Assembly: GCA_035490315.1 (NCBI GenBank)
Contig: DATHET010000191.1
Span: forward strand, 1 to 64,000
Reading direction: 5' to 3'
Length of the DNA: 64,000 nt
Source: JADJQU01 sp035490315
Lineage (GTDB): Bacteria; Planctomycetota; UBA1135; GCA-002686595
In this document: positions 26,496-36,692 of the stretch, piece after piece
How positions within the stretch are numbered: the stretch's first letter is position 1
Layout: every line of letters begins with the position of its first letter
Position numbers and translations under genes: made by a program
Notes under the pieces: generated by a model
What the model was told of the DNA's origin: nothing
Database searches by the model: none
Seen by the model: only the letters and a program-made list of their open reading frames with translations

Positions 26496-27965
26496 TCCGT
26501 ACTCGAACGTCACATCCGTGATCTCATCATCGCGTACCGTCAGCGGCTCGTTCTGCGACGCGCGGTCGCCTGGCGCGCGCGGACCGATCAGCCTGACGGT
26601 GTAGTCGCCGGCGTTCAGTGGACCGATCGACATCTCCGCAGCCTGGCACCTGAATACCTGGGACATCACGCGATTCGAAGTCAGCCCCGCCTTCACGGCA
26701 TCCACGTTCGACACCACGACCTCGAGCCCTCCTGGAGCATCCGCGCCAGCCTCGGTCTTGCACGCGACATGCAGGAAGCCCGCGTGAGTGAAGTCGACTT
26801 CGAGTCTCAGCGGAGTCTCACCGACGGCGGAATCGCCCGCGAACGGAAACGAGAAAAGTGATCTACCCGGGTATGGAATGTCGATCGCGAAGGCGCGCAC
26901 CGGAACGTCCCCCAGGGGAAGACCGCGGATCATCACCGGCTTCGCTGAAGAAAAATCAAGACTGAAGGTGTCAATCCGACCCGCCGCATCCTTCGCTTCG
27001 AGGAGCATTTTCAGTGGCCGCGACGCGAGCGAGTCCCGCAGAACAGCCCCGAGCCCAATGGGAACGCACTCGACATCTCCAAACCCAGTGCAGACTTTGA
27101 CCAGCGGCATCACGCTCTTCGCTAGACTCTGATCGAGCCGCGAGAAAAAGAAGTCCTGCTCCTTGCTCTCGTATCCCGGGAACCGAACCTTGACGCTGTT
27201 GGGATCCGTCGAGGTCGGCGCGCCCTCGAAACCAGCCAGCATCAAGATCCTCTCCGCGGATTCCACGAGCTCATCGAGTGGAACGCCCGCCAGGGCCGCT
27301 GCGGCCGGGAATTCCGGCACGTCTTCCGCCGAACCTTCGGCGAACGAGATCTCGAGTTGAATGGAGTCACGCTGCTCTGGCGGAAACTCGAACCGATCCT
27401 TCCCCTCGGTGACGAGCTGGATCAAGGCGCCATACGCGTGGAGCACGGGCACGGTCACTTCCGATCCGCCTGGCACGACGGCCCGGATCAGCTCTGAGGC
27501 AATGATGCCCGGCGCGCCCGCAATCAGGTCGTACTTGCGCGAGCGGCTGAGTCCGGCGATCGCGAAGTGCCCGTGACTGTCCGATTCCGCCGACGCGAGC
27601 AGCTCCGTGCCGGTTGCGAGGCTCATGACGGCTTCCGGGGTTGGAAGCGCTAGATCGCTCGCGTAGGCGACGACGCGCACTCCCGCGACCGGCTCGCCGT
27701 CGACTCTCCACGTGACATATCCGCGCAGCTCGGTCTGCTTTGCCGCTTCGCTGCTCGACACGGTTGCGCCAGCGCTCTCGGCGGGAGCGCGCTCTTGTAT
27801 GCCGAGCAGCGTCTCGGCCGGCGGATTCGTCGCCGAAGACTGCGGCAGCGAGGCAGGCGGGACGTCCTCACTCTTGTGCAGCGCCTCCTCGCGCTTCCAT
27901 GGCGCCCACCACAAGAGCAGCAGCAGCAAGACGGCGACGACGGTGATGACTCGAGCTCTGGGCAT
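26487..27965 (-). CDS. Membrane-anchored protein of a beta-sandwich (carboxypeptidase-regulatory-like) family, repeat-flanked
   Basis: A 492-residue protein with an N-terminal hydrophobic anchor (residues 6-22, VITVVAVLLLLLLWW), a disordered acidic linker, and then segments typical of carboxypeptidase regulatory-like folds: GYVTWRVDGEPVAGVRVVAY near 80-100, SHGHFAIAGLSRSRKYDLIA near 130-150 and GDYTVRLIG near the end. No enzyme motif is seen. It belongs with the proteins at 32007-33719 and 61508-63088, which share the anchor-linker-sandwich plan. The gene is bracketed by copies of a 30-bp repeat: one 4 nt upstream of the ATG, possibly supplying its ribosome site (GGAG), the other containing its stop codon. 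Confidence 0.7.
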   Translation of the reverse strand: MPRARVITVVAVLLLLLLWWAPWKREEALHKSEDVPPASLPQSSATNPPAETLLGIQERAPAESAGATVSSSEAAKQTELRGYVTWRVDGEPVAGVRVVAYASDLALPTPEAVMSLATGTELLASAESDSHGHFAIAGLSRSRKYDLIAGAPGIIASELIRAVVPGGSEVTVPVLHAYGALIQLVTEGKDRFEFPPEQRDSIQLEISFAEGSAEDVPEFPAAAALAGVPLDELVESAERILMLAGFEGAPTSTDPNSVKVRFPGYESKEQDFFFSRLDQSLAKSVMPLVKVCTGFGDVECVPIGLGAVLRDSLASRPLKMLLEAKDAAGRIDTFSLDFSSAKPVMIRGLPLGDVPVRAFAIDIPYPGRSLFSFPFAGDSAVGETPLRLEVDFTHAGFLHVACKTEAGADAPGGLEVVVSNVDAVKAGLTSNRVMSQVFRCQAAEMSIGPLNAGDYTVRLIGPRAPGDRASQNEPLTVRDDEITDVTFEYGVR

Positions 27966-27969
27966 GCCT

Positions 27970-27999
27970 GCACGACTCCGGACGAATTCACCTGACTCC
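27970..27999. repeat. 30-bp copy of the palindrome arm
   Basis: Identical over 30 bp to 26469-26498 and followed, after one extra C, by the same GTAC. The two copies are direct repeats 1501 bp apart and exactly bracket the minus-strand gene at 26487-27965, separating it from the sulfatase-fold gene whose stop lies 7 bp further on. Confidence 0.85.
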
Positions 28000-28005
28000 C
28001 GTACG

Positions 28006-29547
28006 TCAATAGCCCAGCTGTTTCAGCTGATCCTGCATCTGAGCATCCATCTGGATGTTTCCCGCCCGCAGACTGGGGGCCGTGGCGCCGAGCTTCTTCA
28101 ACCGCTCCTGCCAGGCGAGCCGCTGACCGCCCGCCTTCGCGAAAATGTCCTGCAGCTCACCAGGATCCGCCTGGAGGTCGTACATCCGGAACGTCCCCGC
28201 ATCGACGTCGTAGACGAGCTTCGTGCGCTGATCGCGCAGCGCGAACAAGGTCCGCGGAGCCTCGGGACGGAAAGTCTGTGCCAGCAGAGTCCGATCGCTC
28301 GCCTCGAACAACGACGTGCCCTCCTGGCCCGGCAGCGCCGGAAGCCCGAGCGCATCGAGGATCGTCGGCGCGACGTCGATCAGACGCACGAGGTCGCGCT
28401 GCGAACGCTCGAGGAAATGCCGGCCCTCGTGACCCTTGGGCAGCTTGATCAACAGCGGCACGTGCAGCATTTCATCGTGCAGATTGACCACGTGCCCGAT
28501 GACTCCGTGCTCTCCCAGCGCTTCGCCGTGATCGGAAGTGAACACGATCAAGCTCGAATCGTAGAGCTTGCGCTTCTTCAGCATCGCCACGAAGGTGCCG
28601 AACGCAGCGTCGGCCGCTTCCGCTTCGCGCCGGTAGCGCGCCGGCAGCTCTTTCTGCGTCGGCACGTCGTGCATCCACAGCTCCATGGCGGCGAGCACCG
28701 GGCTCGACGATGAGTTCTCGACCGTCGCGACCAGGGCCTTGCCCTGCTTCAAGAGCGCGCCGGCCTCGAACTGGAGTGGCAATCGCTTGCCCTTCGCCGT
28801 GAACGAGAGCGAGCGCACCTTGAAGTCCTCCGCCGAATGGATCTCGAGCCGATTGATCCCCGGCTCGAGCGTCAAGTCGTGCCGGCGCATCGACCACTCC
28901 GAAGTGGTCACGGTCTCGAGCGGCTTGTCGTTCCAGCGGATGTCCGCGTTGCACTGCACGAGACCATGGGCCTCATAGGGCTCGTGCGGCTCGGCGTAGT
29001 GCGCGAAGACGAAGAAGGGCGCGCGCTCGATCATCGAATCGAGGATCGGCGCTAGATCGCGATTCGTGTCGGTCGCGTTGGAGATCGAGCCCTGGCCGCG
29101 ATCGAAGTGCTCGAAGCCGCGGTCGACGCCCTGGTTGCGGTCCAGCGGCCAGAGGGTCGCGAGCGAGACCGCCGCCTGGCTGACGAAGCCCTGCTTCTCG
29201 AGCCACTCCGACAAGAGCGGCAGCTCCTGCGACACCGCCTGTCCGTTGTTGGTCACGCCGGTGTGCATCGGCGTGCGGCCGCTGAACAGAGCCGTGTGCG
29301 CCGGCAGGGTCATCGGCGCGTGGGTGTAGGCGAAGGGGAAGGCGACGGCCTCCTTGGCGAACTCGGCGATGTTGGGCACGTCGGCGAGCCTGGTCGCCGG
29401 GTCGGCGTAGTCCGCGCGCAGGGTGTCGACCACCACCAGGACGATGTTGTACGGCGGCTTGGGCTTCGGGGGCGCGTCGCCGGGGCAGCCCGCGCTGCAA
29501 AGTGCGAGGGCGCAGACGAGCCAGGTGCGGGCGCGCGAGTGGATCAT
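28006..29547 (-). CDS. Sulfatase-fold lipoprotein with a Thr at the nucleophile position
   Basis: A 513-residue lipoprotein (lipobox ending S-A-G-C21). The metal-binding motif NIVLVVVDTLRADY and the later FTSDHGEALGEHG place it in the sulfatase/alkaline phosphatase superfamily. The catalytic stretch reads T80-L-P-A-H84 instead of C/S-x-P-x-R, so it cannot carry formylglycine; a phosphodiesterase or phospho-transferase activity with a Thr nucleophile is more likely. A beta insert near 215-300 is not typical of small sulfatases. The start at 29547 gives a normal lipoprotein signal; ATG 29562 is an alternative adding five residues. It is divergent from purH. Confidence 0.78.
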   Translation of the reverse strand: MIHSRARTWLVCALALCSAGCPGDAPPKPKPPYNIVLVVVDTLRADYADPATRLADVPNIAEFAKEAVAFPFAYTHAPMTLPAHTALFSGRTPMHTGVTNNGQAVSQELPLLSEWLEKQGFVSQAAVSLATLWPLDRNQGVDRGFEHFDRGQGSISNATDTNRDLAPILDSMIERAPFFVFAHYAEPHEPYEAHGLVQCNADIRWNDKPLETVTTSEWSMRRHDLTLEPGINRLEIHSAEDFKVRSLSFTAKGKRLPLQFEAGALLKQGKALVATVENSSSSPVLAAMELWMHDVPTQKELPARYRREAEAADAAFGTFVAMLKKRKLYDSSLIVFTSDHGEALGEHGVIGHVVNLHDEMLHVPLLIKLPKGHEGRHFLERSQRDLVRLIDVAPTILDALGLPALPGQEGTSLFEASDRTLLAQTFRPEAPRTLFALRDQRTKLVYDVDAGTFRMYDLQADPGELQDIFAKAGGQRLAWQERLKKLGATAPSLRAGNIQMDAQMQDQLKQLGY

Positions 29548-29628
29548 GGAGCGCTCGAACATTACCCTCTTCGCCCTCACGTCGCACCGTCCGCACCGCA
29601 CTCGGCCCGGGTGGGCCAGGAGCTTTCC

Positions 29629-31221
<1,593 letters not shown>

Positions 31222-31234
31222 TCAGGAGCTCGCC

Positions 31235-31966
31235 ATGCGTTCCATCGTGCAATTCGCGTCGTGGACGATGCTCGCTGCCTTGACGGCCTGCGGCTCGCCC
31301 GCCGAGGAAGCCAAGGCCGTCGACACACGCGCCGCTCTCGTGCCGGTCGAGAACACCGGCATGCACGAGCGCAACCTCGAGATCGCACGCGACGCGAAAG
31401 CGCACCCCGATGCGCAGCTCGTGTTCCTCGGCGACTCGATCACCCAGGGCTGGTCGGAAGCGGGCCGTTCGACGTGGGAACTCGAGTTCATCGGCTGGAA
31501 GCCGCTCAACCTCGGCGTCAGCGGCGACCGCACCGAGCACGTGCTCTGGCGCCTCGCGCAGGGCGAATACGATCAGCTCAGCCCGCGCGTGATCGTGATC
31601 ATGATCGGCACGAACAACACCGGGCATCGCATGGATCCGCCGGCGGACATCGCGGCGGGGGTGAAGGAGATCCTGGCGCAATTGCACCGGCGTTTCCCGA
31701 AGACGCGGCTGTGCCTCTTGTCGATCTTCCCGCGCGGCGAGACGAGCGAGGATCCGGGGCGCAAGAACAACGATGCCGCAAATGCGTTGCTCGCGGGAGT
31801 CGCGAGGCAAGCGGGCGTCGAGTGGCTCGATGTGTCGCGTGCTTTCCTCGACGCGAAGGGCGTGCTCTCGAAGGAGCTGATGCCCGACCTCCTGCACCCG
31901 AACACGCGCGGCTACGAGATCTGGGCCAGCACGCTGCGCGACTCGCTGAAGCGCTGGATGCCGTAG
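31235..31966 (+). CDS. SGNH/GDSL-family esterase lipoprotein
   Basis: A 243-residue lipoprotein (lipobox ending L-T-A-C, about residue 19). All four SGNH blocks are visible: the nucleophile block VFLGDSITQGW, the Gly block LGVSGDRTEH, the Asn block IGTNNTG and the catalytic DLLHPN near the end. It resembles platelet-activating-factor acetylhydrolase-like esterases, which remove acetyl or acyl groups from lipids or sugars. It starts 13 bp after purH but is functionally unrelated. Downstream, an acetylated-glycan role alongside the fucosidase locus would be plausible, but is not shown. Confidence 0.83.
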   Translation: MRSIVQFASWTMLAALTACGSPAEEAKAVDTRAALVPVENTGMHERNLEIARDAKAHPDAQLVFLGDSITQGWSEAGRSTWELEFIGWKPLNLGVSGDRTEHVLWRLAQGEYDQLSPRVIVIMIGTNNTGHRMDPPADIAAGVKEILAQLHRRFPKTRLCLLSIFPRGETSEDPGRKNNDAANALLAGVARQAGVEWLDVSRAFLDAKGVLSKELMPDLLHPNTRGYEIWASTLRDSLKRWMP

Positions 31967-31978
31967 CGCGACCGCCGC

Positions 31979-32004
31979 ACGACTGTCGTAATGGAGCCAG
32001 GCTC
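31979..32004. repeat. Two short adjacent palindromes between converging genes
   Basis: An 11-bp palindrome (31979-31989) and another of 11 bp (31994-32004) sit 4 bp apart between the stop codons of the SGNH gene and the minus-strand gene ending at 32007. They could form a bidirectional terminator. The unit shares GCACGACT with the arm of the 94-bp palindrome, so it may be a divergent relative; this is weak. Confidence 0.45.
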
Positions 32005-32006
32005 GA

Positions 32007-33719
32007 TCACGACCCAGGTCTGCACACGGCAAGCGTGAGTCGCTGTCCGCTCGCGATGTCGACTTGAAGCTCTCCCAGTCGATCAGGTCCGAACAGTGCT
32101 GAGAGTGACTTGATCTGATATCGCCCGACAGGAAGAAAGAACAACGCACTCGGCAGATGCGGGAAGTACGCCGTGCCCCTCGCAGGAACGAATTTTTCGC
32201 CGCGCAGGTGAGCGAGCTGGAAGCCCAGGGGCGGCTGTCGCGGCCCGACGCCATCGTTGGTGTAGAACACGAGCTGACCATGAGGCGGGACTTCGAGGGC
32301 CAGCTCCGTCTCGCTATCCGCGATCACCTCGTGCACGGGCTCCTGTCCGACCACCTGCGAGCTGAAGAGCGCGAACGTGTCACGAAACCAGACCCTGTAC
32401 CTGCCCGCCGGAACTCCATCGAGCGAAACCTCACCGCCGCAATCGAGCCGCACCGCGATCGAGTAAGGCGATCCCGTCGTATTACCGAGCATCACCACGC
32501 CGAACAGTCTTGACGACGAAAACGTCTGCAGGTCCGTTTCTGTGATTGCAGGGAAGTTGGTGAAATGGATCTTGAGCGATCCGAATCCCGAGGCAGACGG
32601 AAACAGGGTGACGTCATGCTCCGCGCATTCTCCGCGCGCCAATGGCGCTTCCGCTTCGAATTGGCAGGGCTCGTAGCCCGGAAGTTTCAGGGACGCGCCA
32701 ACCCCGCTGATCGAATCGACGACCTCGCGTTCTGTTTCCGGTGTCACGAGGACGGCCATCGCGCTCGGTCCTCGGGAAATGAGCAAACCCTCAGGGACCT
32801 GCGCCAACCGCACATAGGGATAGTCTGGGCCGATCGAAGTGAATCCTCGCGGGTTCTTGAAGCCAAGTCCTGCCTCGAAGGTCAGCAGCGCGGAAGTGCG
32901 CACCTTTCCGTTGCGCGCGTCGGAGAACTTGAACAGGCAGCCGTAGAGCGGCGTGACCTTGGTCAGCTGCTCGTCCGCGCCCGATGCGAAGCTCACCGTC
33001 TTTCTTCGCCCGTCGGGGAGGAAGCCGGGACCCCAGGCGACGAGCTCGTAGGAACGATCGCGATCCAGTCCGTCGAGCACGAAGCGACCCTGCGGATCCG
33101 CTGCGGCGCAGATCCAGGAGATTCCGCGCTTGCCAGCCTTGAGGGATTCGACGCGGGGAGCGCAGTCGCTTCGGATGGCGGCCACGGAGAATCCGGCTCC
33201 GACGTCAGAGCCGAGCGGCCCGATGACTCTGCCGTTGACCGTCCACGCTGGCCGGAGCGTGATGTCGATCGGCTGGAGGACGGGCTCCACGGGCAGGTCC
33301 GCAATCCCAGGCGCGCAGCCGTCGAAGTAGGCAGTCAAGAAGGCGCGCTCGCTGACGAGTCGTTTCCAGTGAGCTCGCGCGCAGTGAACCATTCCCTCGG
33401 CGTCGCTCACTCCCTGGACCTCGTCGATCAGCCCGTCGCAGAACCAGACTTCGGCTCCGGCGACCACGGCGCCGGATGGGTCGATGACTCTGGCGGCGAT
33501 CGAGCTGGATGGAACCGCGGTGGTGGGAGCATTGGAAAACGTTGGGTTGTCGATCGGACGCCGGGCATCCGCGACTGCCTCCTCCGCCTGTATCGCGGAC
33601 CTTTTTTCCTGCAGCGGCGCTTCGATCCTCGGTGGTGTGAGATCGGGGCCGCGGAAAAAAAGCACCACAGCTCCGGCGAGGAGCAGCAGTGCTAACGCGA
33701 CCCATCTCGCGGATTTCAT
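32007..33719 (-). CDS. Membrane-anchored beta-sandwich (carboxypeptidase-regulatory-like) protein, last gene of the fucose operon
   Basis: A 570-residue protein with an N-terminal anchor (ALALLLLAGAVVLFF, about residues 7-23), an acidic linker, and regulatory-like beta segments: ARVIDPSGAVVAGAEVWF near 75-92, PQGRFVLDGLDRDRSYELVA near 205-225 and VSLDGVPAGRYRVWF near 450. Eight or more Cys residues are scattered through the mature part. It has the same plan as the proteins at 26487-27965 and 61508-63088 but low identity to them. It starts 7 bp after the fucosidase stop, so it is co-transcribed; it might bind fucosylated glycans at the surface, which is inferred only. Confidence 0.68.
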   Translation of the reverse strand: MKSARWVALALLLLAGAVVLFFRGPDLTPPRIEAPLQEKRSAIQAEEAVADARRPIDNPTFSNAPTTAVPSSSIAARVIDPSGAVVAGAEVWFCDGLIDEVQGVSDAEGMVHCARAHWKRLVSERAFLTAYFDGCAPGIADLPVEPVLQPIDITLRPAWTVNGRVIGPLGSDVGAGFSVAAIRSDCAPRVESLKAGKRGISWICAAADPQGRFVLDGLDRDRSYELVAWGPGFLPDGRRKTVSFASGADEQLTKVTPLYGCLFKFSDARNGKVRTSALLTFEAGLGFKNPRGFTSIGPDYPYVRLAQVPEGLLISRGPSAMAVLVTPETEREVVDSISGVGASLKLPGYEPCQFEAEAPLARGECAEHDVTLFPSASGFGSLKIHFTNFPAITETDLQTFSSSRLFGVVMLGNTTGSPYSIAVRLDCGGEVSLDGVPAGRYRVWFRDTFALFSSQVVGQEPVHEVIADSETELALEVPPHGQLVFYTNDGVGPRQPPLGFQLAHLRGEKFVPARGTAYFPHLPSALFFLPVGRYQIKSLSALFGPDRLGELQVDIASGQRLTLAVCRPGS

Positions 33720-33726
33720 TCGAACT

Positions 33727-35868
33727 TCAGTGCGCCAGATCGGCCGCGGCGATTGGCGCGGCGTCTCGCCAGGTGTCCGCGATGGTCAACGCGAGCTCCG
33801 CGCCGCCGGTCAGGTTGAACCACTCGACTCGAATCTGGTGCCAACCCGCGGTGAGGGCGATGTCGCCACTGAGTTCCGTCGAACCGTGCAAGCCGTCGTT
33901 GTCGACGACCGGCGTCCCGTCGATCCACAGCCGCGAGCCGTCATCCGAGTTCAGGGCGAAGGTGAACACGTCGTTCGTCTGGACGCGCAAGCTGCCGCGG
34001 TAGACATAGAGAACATGCTCCTCGCGCGGACCGTCGGGCAGGCGGATCGTGTCGATGACATCGCTCGCCTGAGGTGTGAGCTTTGCGAAGTCCGGCATCT
34101 TCTTGAAATCGCCGGGGAAGCGATCGCGCACGAGCCCCGCTGCGGTCGGAGCGAAGGTCGATGCCTGCGAAGGCGTGACTTTCATGAGGTCGAGGCTGGT
34201 GACGCCGCTGACCGGACGATCCGCGAAGAAGGAACGAGCCTTCAAGGTGCAGGAGCTGGTGACCACGAACGGGTCGCGGTAGAGCTCCGACTTGAGCGTG
34301 GGTTCCGATCCGTCGAGCGTGTAGCGCACGTCGAGATCGGAGAAGAGGTCTATCGAGGGGACGATCTTGTCGACGAAGCGCGTGCTTCTCACCAGAATCT
34401 TCGGCGCGCTGAAGATGAGGAGATCACCCTGGACATCGACCGCGACGACGCTCGCGATCGGATCGGGACAACGCTGGCCGACATCCAGAGTGACACCGCT
34501 GTCGCCAGCAATCACCTTGACCTTGCGCGAGGCATCCGCGAGCAGTCGCGCTCCGATCACGTGGTTTCCGAGACCATCGAGGCTCAGCTTGCCGTCGATA
34601 GGCCAGTCGAACACGTGCAGATACAAAGTCTCCACGGACGGCGGCGGGTCACGGTGATAGCGCACCGTGCAGCGGCCCCAGGGGAGATTGTCGAACGGGC
34701 TCGCCTGAGTTCCGTGGATCGCTTCGCCGTTGACTTTCATCCACTTGCCGATGTCCGCAAGACGCGCGATCGCTTCGTCGGGGAAAGTGCCATCCGCCTT
34801 CGGTCCGATGTTGAGCAGGAAATTCCCGCCCTTCGACGCGATGTCGCACAGCTTGCGAATCAGGTCCTCGCTCGATTTCCACTGCGTGTCCGCGGCGTTG
34901 AAGCCCCAGTGGTCGTTCATCGTCATGCAAGTCTCCCAGTCCACGCCGGGCAGTCCGCTCGCGGGGATCTCCTGCTCGGGCGTGCCGAAATCACCGGGAG
35001 AATCGCTGCCCTTGGTCATGCCCGCCATGCCCGCGCGGCCGGTGCCGACGCGGTTGTTGACGATCACGTTCGGCTGGAGCTTGCGGCACAGGGCGTAGAG
35101 CTCCTTGCCGTACACGTTCGACCAAGTCGATTCCCATTCGCCGTCGAACCACATCACGCCGATCGGCCCATAGTTCGTGAGCAGCTCGCTCACCTGGCTG
35201 AAGAGGTACTCGCGGAAGCGTCCGAGGTCCGCGCCTTCCGCCGAGCGAGTCTCCCACTCGCGGCGCGGCAGGTAATCAGGATGGTGCCAGTCCATGATCG
35301 AGTGGTAGAAGCACATCTTCAGACCGTGGCCGCGAACGGCATCGCCCAGCTCGCGCAGGATGTCGCGCTGGAAAGGCGTGGCCATTACGTCGTAGTCGCT
35401 GGTCTTCGAATCGAAGAGTGCGAAGCCGTCGTGGTGCTTCGACGTGATCACGACGTACTTCATGCCGGCGTCCTCGGCCATCTTCGCCCAGGCTTCGGCG
35501 TCGAATTGGACCGGGTTGAACTGCGTCTGGAACTGCTCGTACTGCTCGACGGGGATGTGCGCCGTGTTCATGATCCACTCGGCGTGGCCGGTGTCGTCGT
35601 TCCACTTCCCAGCGGGAATCGAGTACAGGCCCCAGTGCAGGAACATTCCGAAGCGCGCGTCGCGCCACCAGTCCATGCGCCTTCCCTCCGCGGACTCCTT
35701 GCCTTCGAAGTGCTGAGCGACGTCGAGCGTGTCCATGGGCGGTGTCAACGCGCATATCTGCGGCCCCGTGCTCGCAGGATTGGCCGGCTTGCTCGGCGGT
35801 GCTTCACTCCGGCATCCGATGACGAGAGCCGGGCCTGCAAGAGCGATCAGTCGCAACAAGTGCTTCAT
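33727..35868 (-). CDS. Alpha-L-fucosidase (GH29) lipoprotein with C-terminal PA14-type domain
   Basis: Releases terminal L-fucose from glycans. The 713-residue protein has a signal with a lipobox near IGC (about residue 19). The GH29 catalytic barrel begins with RFGMFLHWGLYSIPAGKW, continues with VITSKHHDGFALF and places the nucleophile Asp in GVMWFDGEW. After the barrel come a beta domain, a chitobiase-like segment (RYTLDGSEPTLKS), and a PA14-like lectin domain (SDDGSRLWIDGTPVVDND) at about 620-700. The gene overlaps the preceding lactonase gene by 4 bp. The lipid anchor suggests that fucose is freed at the cell surface or in the periplasm and then taken up by the divergent ABC importer. Confidence 0.9.
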   Translation of the reverse strand: MKHLLRLIALAGPALVIGCRSEAPPSKPANPASTGPQICALTPPMDTLDVAQHFEGKESAEGRRMDWWRDARFGMFLHWGLYSIPAGKWNDDTGHAEWIMNTAHIPVEQYEQFQTQFNPVQFDAEAWAKMAEDAGMKYVVITSKHHDGFALFDSKTSDYDVMATPFQRDILRELGDAVRGHGLKMCFYHSIMDWHHPDYLPRREWETRSAEGADLGRFREYLFSQVSELLTNYGPIGVMWFDGEWESTWSNVYGKELYALCRKLQPNVIVNNRVGTGRAGMAGMTKGSDSPGDFGTPEQEIPASGLPGVDWETCMTMNDHWGFNAADTQWKSSEDLIRKLCDIASKGGNFLLNIGPKADGTFPDEAIARLADIGKWMKVNGEAIHGTQASPFDNLPWGRCTVRYHRDPPPSVETLYLHVFDWPIDGKLSLDGLGNHVIGARLLADASRKVKVIAGDSGVTLDVGQRCPDPIASVVAVDVQGDLLIFSAPKILVRSTRFVDKIVPSIDLFSDLDVRYTLDGSEPTLKSELYRDPFVVTSSCTLKARSFFADRPVSGVTSLDLMKVTPSQASTFAPTAAGLVRDRFPGDFKKMPDFAKLTPQASDVIDTIRLPDGPREEHVLYVYRGSLRVQTNDVFTFALNSDDGSRLWIDGTPVVDNDGLHGSTELSGDIALTAGWHQIRVEWFNLTGGAELALTIADTWRDAAPIAAADLAH

Positions 35869-36692
35869 GGCTTGAGTCCGTAGACGCGAACCGCATTCGT
35901 ATGCGTGATCGCGCGGAATTCGGTCGGAGAAAGTCGGCGCAGGAAATCGAGGTGAGCTTTCACGACGCGGCGCGCGGCACCCGCGAGCGTGCAGACGGGG
36001 TAGTCCGATCCGAAAATGAGCCGCGCCGGCCCGAAGCTCTCGAGCGCGATGTCGAGATAGGGCGCAAGCTCGCTCGGATCCCAGGTCTTCCAATCGGCCT
36101 CCGTGCACAGCCCCGAGAGCTTGCAGAAGACGTTTTCGCTGCGCGCCAGCTCGTGGATCTGGCGATGCCAGGGGTCGATCTCGCCCGCGACGATCCGCGG
36201 CTTGGCGAGGTGGTCGACGACGAAGCGCTGGTTGGGGAATGCGCGCACGAGCGCGATCGCGGAGGCTCGCTGCGGCTCGCGCAGCAGCAGATCGAAGCAC
36301 AGTCCGCGCGCCGCGAGCCAGGAAAGCCCGAGCTGAAAGTCGGGTCGCTCGAGGAACTTTGCGTCGCGCTCGTCCTGGACGAGATGTCGCACACCGACGA
36401 AGCGCCGATGGACTTGGAATTCCGACAATTGCTCCGTGACGTCGTGCGCGCACAGATCGATCCAGCCGACGACGCCGAGCACGCTTGGGTGCTCTGCAGC
36501 GAGCGAGAGCAGCCAGCGCGTCTCCTCGAGGTCGTGCATTGCCTGCACGGCGATGCAGCCGTCATCCGGCTTGGGATCTCCGAGGATCTGCGGACCCGGC
36601 AGGAAATCGTGCTTCAACATCGGCATCGTGTCGTCGATCCACGGATGCGACGCCGGCGAGTAACGCCAGAAATGCCGATGCGCGTCGATCAT
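35865..36692 (-). CDS. Amidohydrolase-family L-fuconolactonase (probable)
   Basis: A 275-residue cytoplasmic TIM-barrel hydrolase starting MIDAHRHFWR, with the metal-binding HxH at residues 5 and 7. The later motifs VVDHLAKP and IFGSDYPVCTLAG match the amidohydrolase_2 lactonases that open L-fucono-1,5-lactone and L-rhamnono-lactone. Its ATG overlaps the dehydratase stop by 4 bp and its own stop overlaps the fucosidase start by 4 bp, so the three are translationally coupled. In the pathway it would hydrolyse L-fuconolactone to L-fuconate. Confidence 0.85.
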   Translation of the reverse strand: MIDAHRHFWRYSPASHPWIDDTMPMLKHDFLPGPQILGDPKPDDGCIAVQAMHDLEETRWLLSLAAEHPSVLGVVGWIDLCAHDVTEQLSEFQVHRRFVGVRHLVQDERDAKFLERPDFQLGLSWLAARGLCFDLLLREPQRASAIALVRAFPNQRFVVDHLAKPRIVAGEIDPWHRQIHELARSENVFCKLSGLCTEADWKTWDPSELAPYLDIALESFGPARLIFGSDYPVCTLAGAARRVVKAHLDFLRRLSPTEFRAITHTNAVRVYGLKP

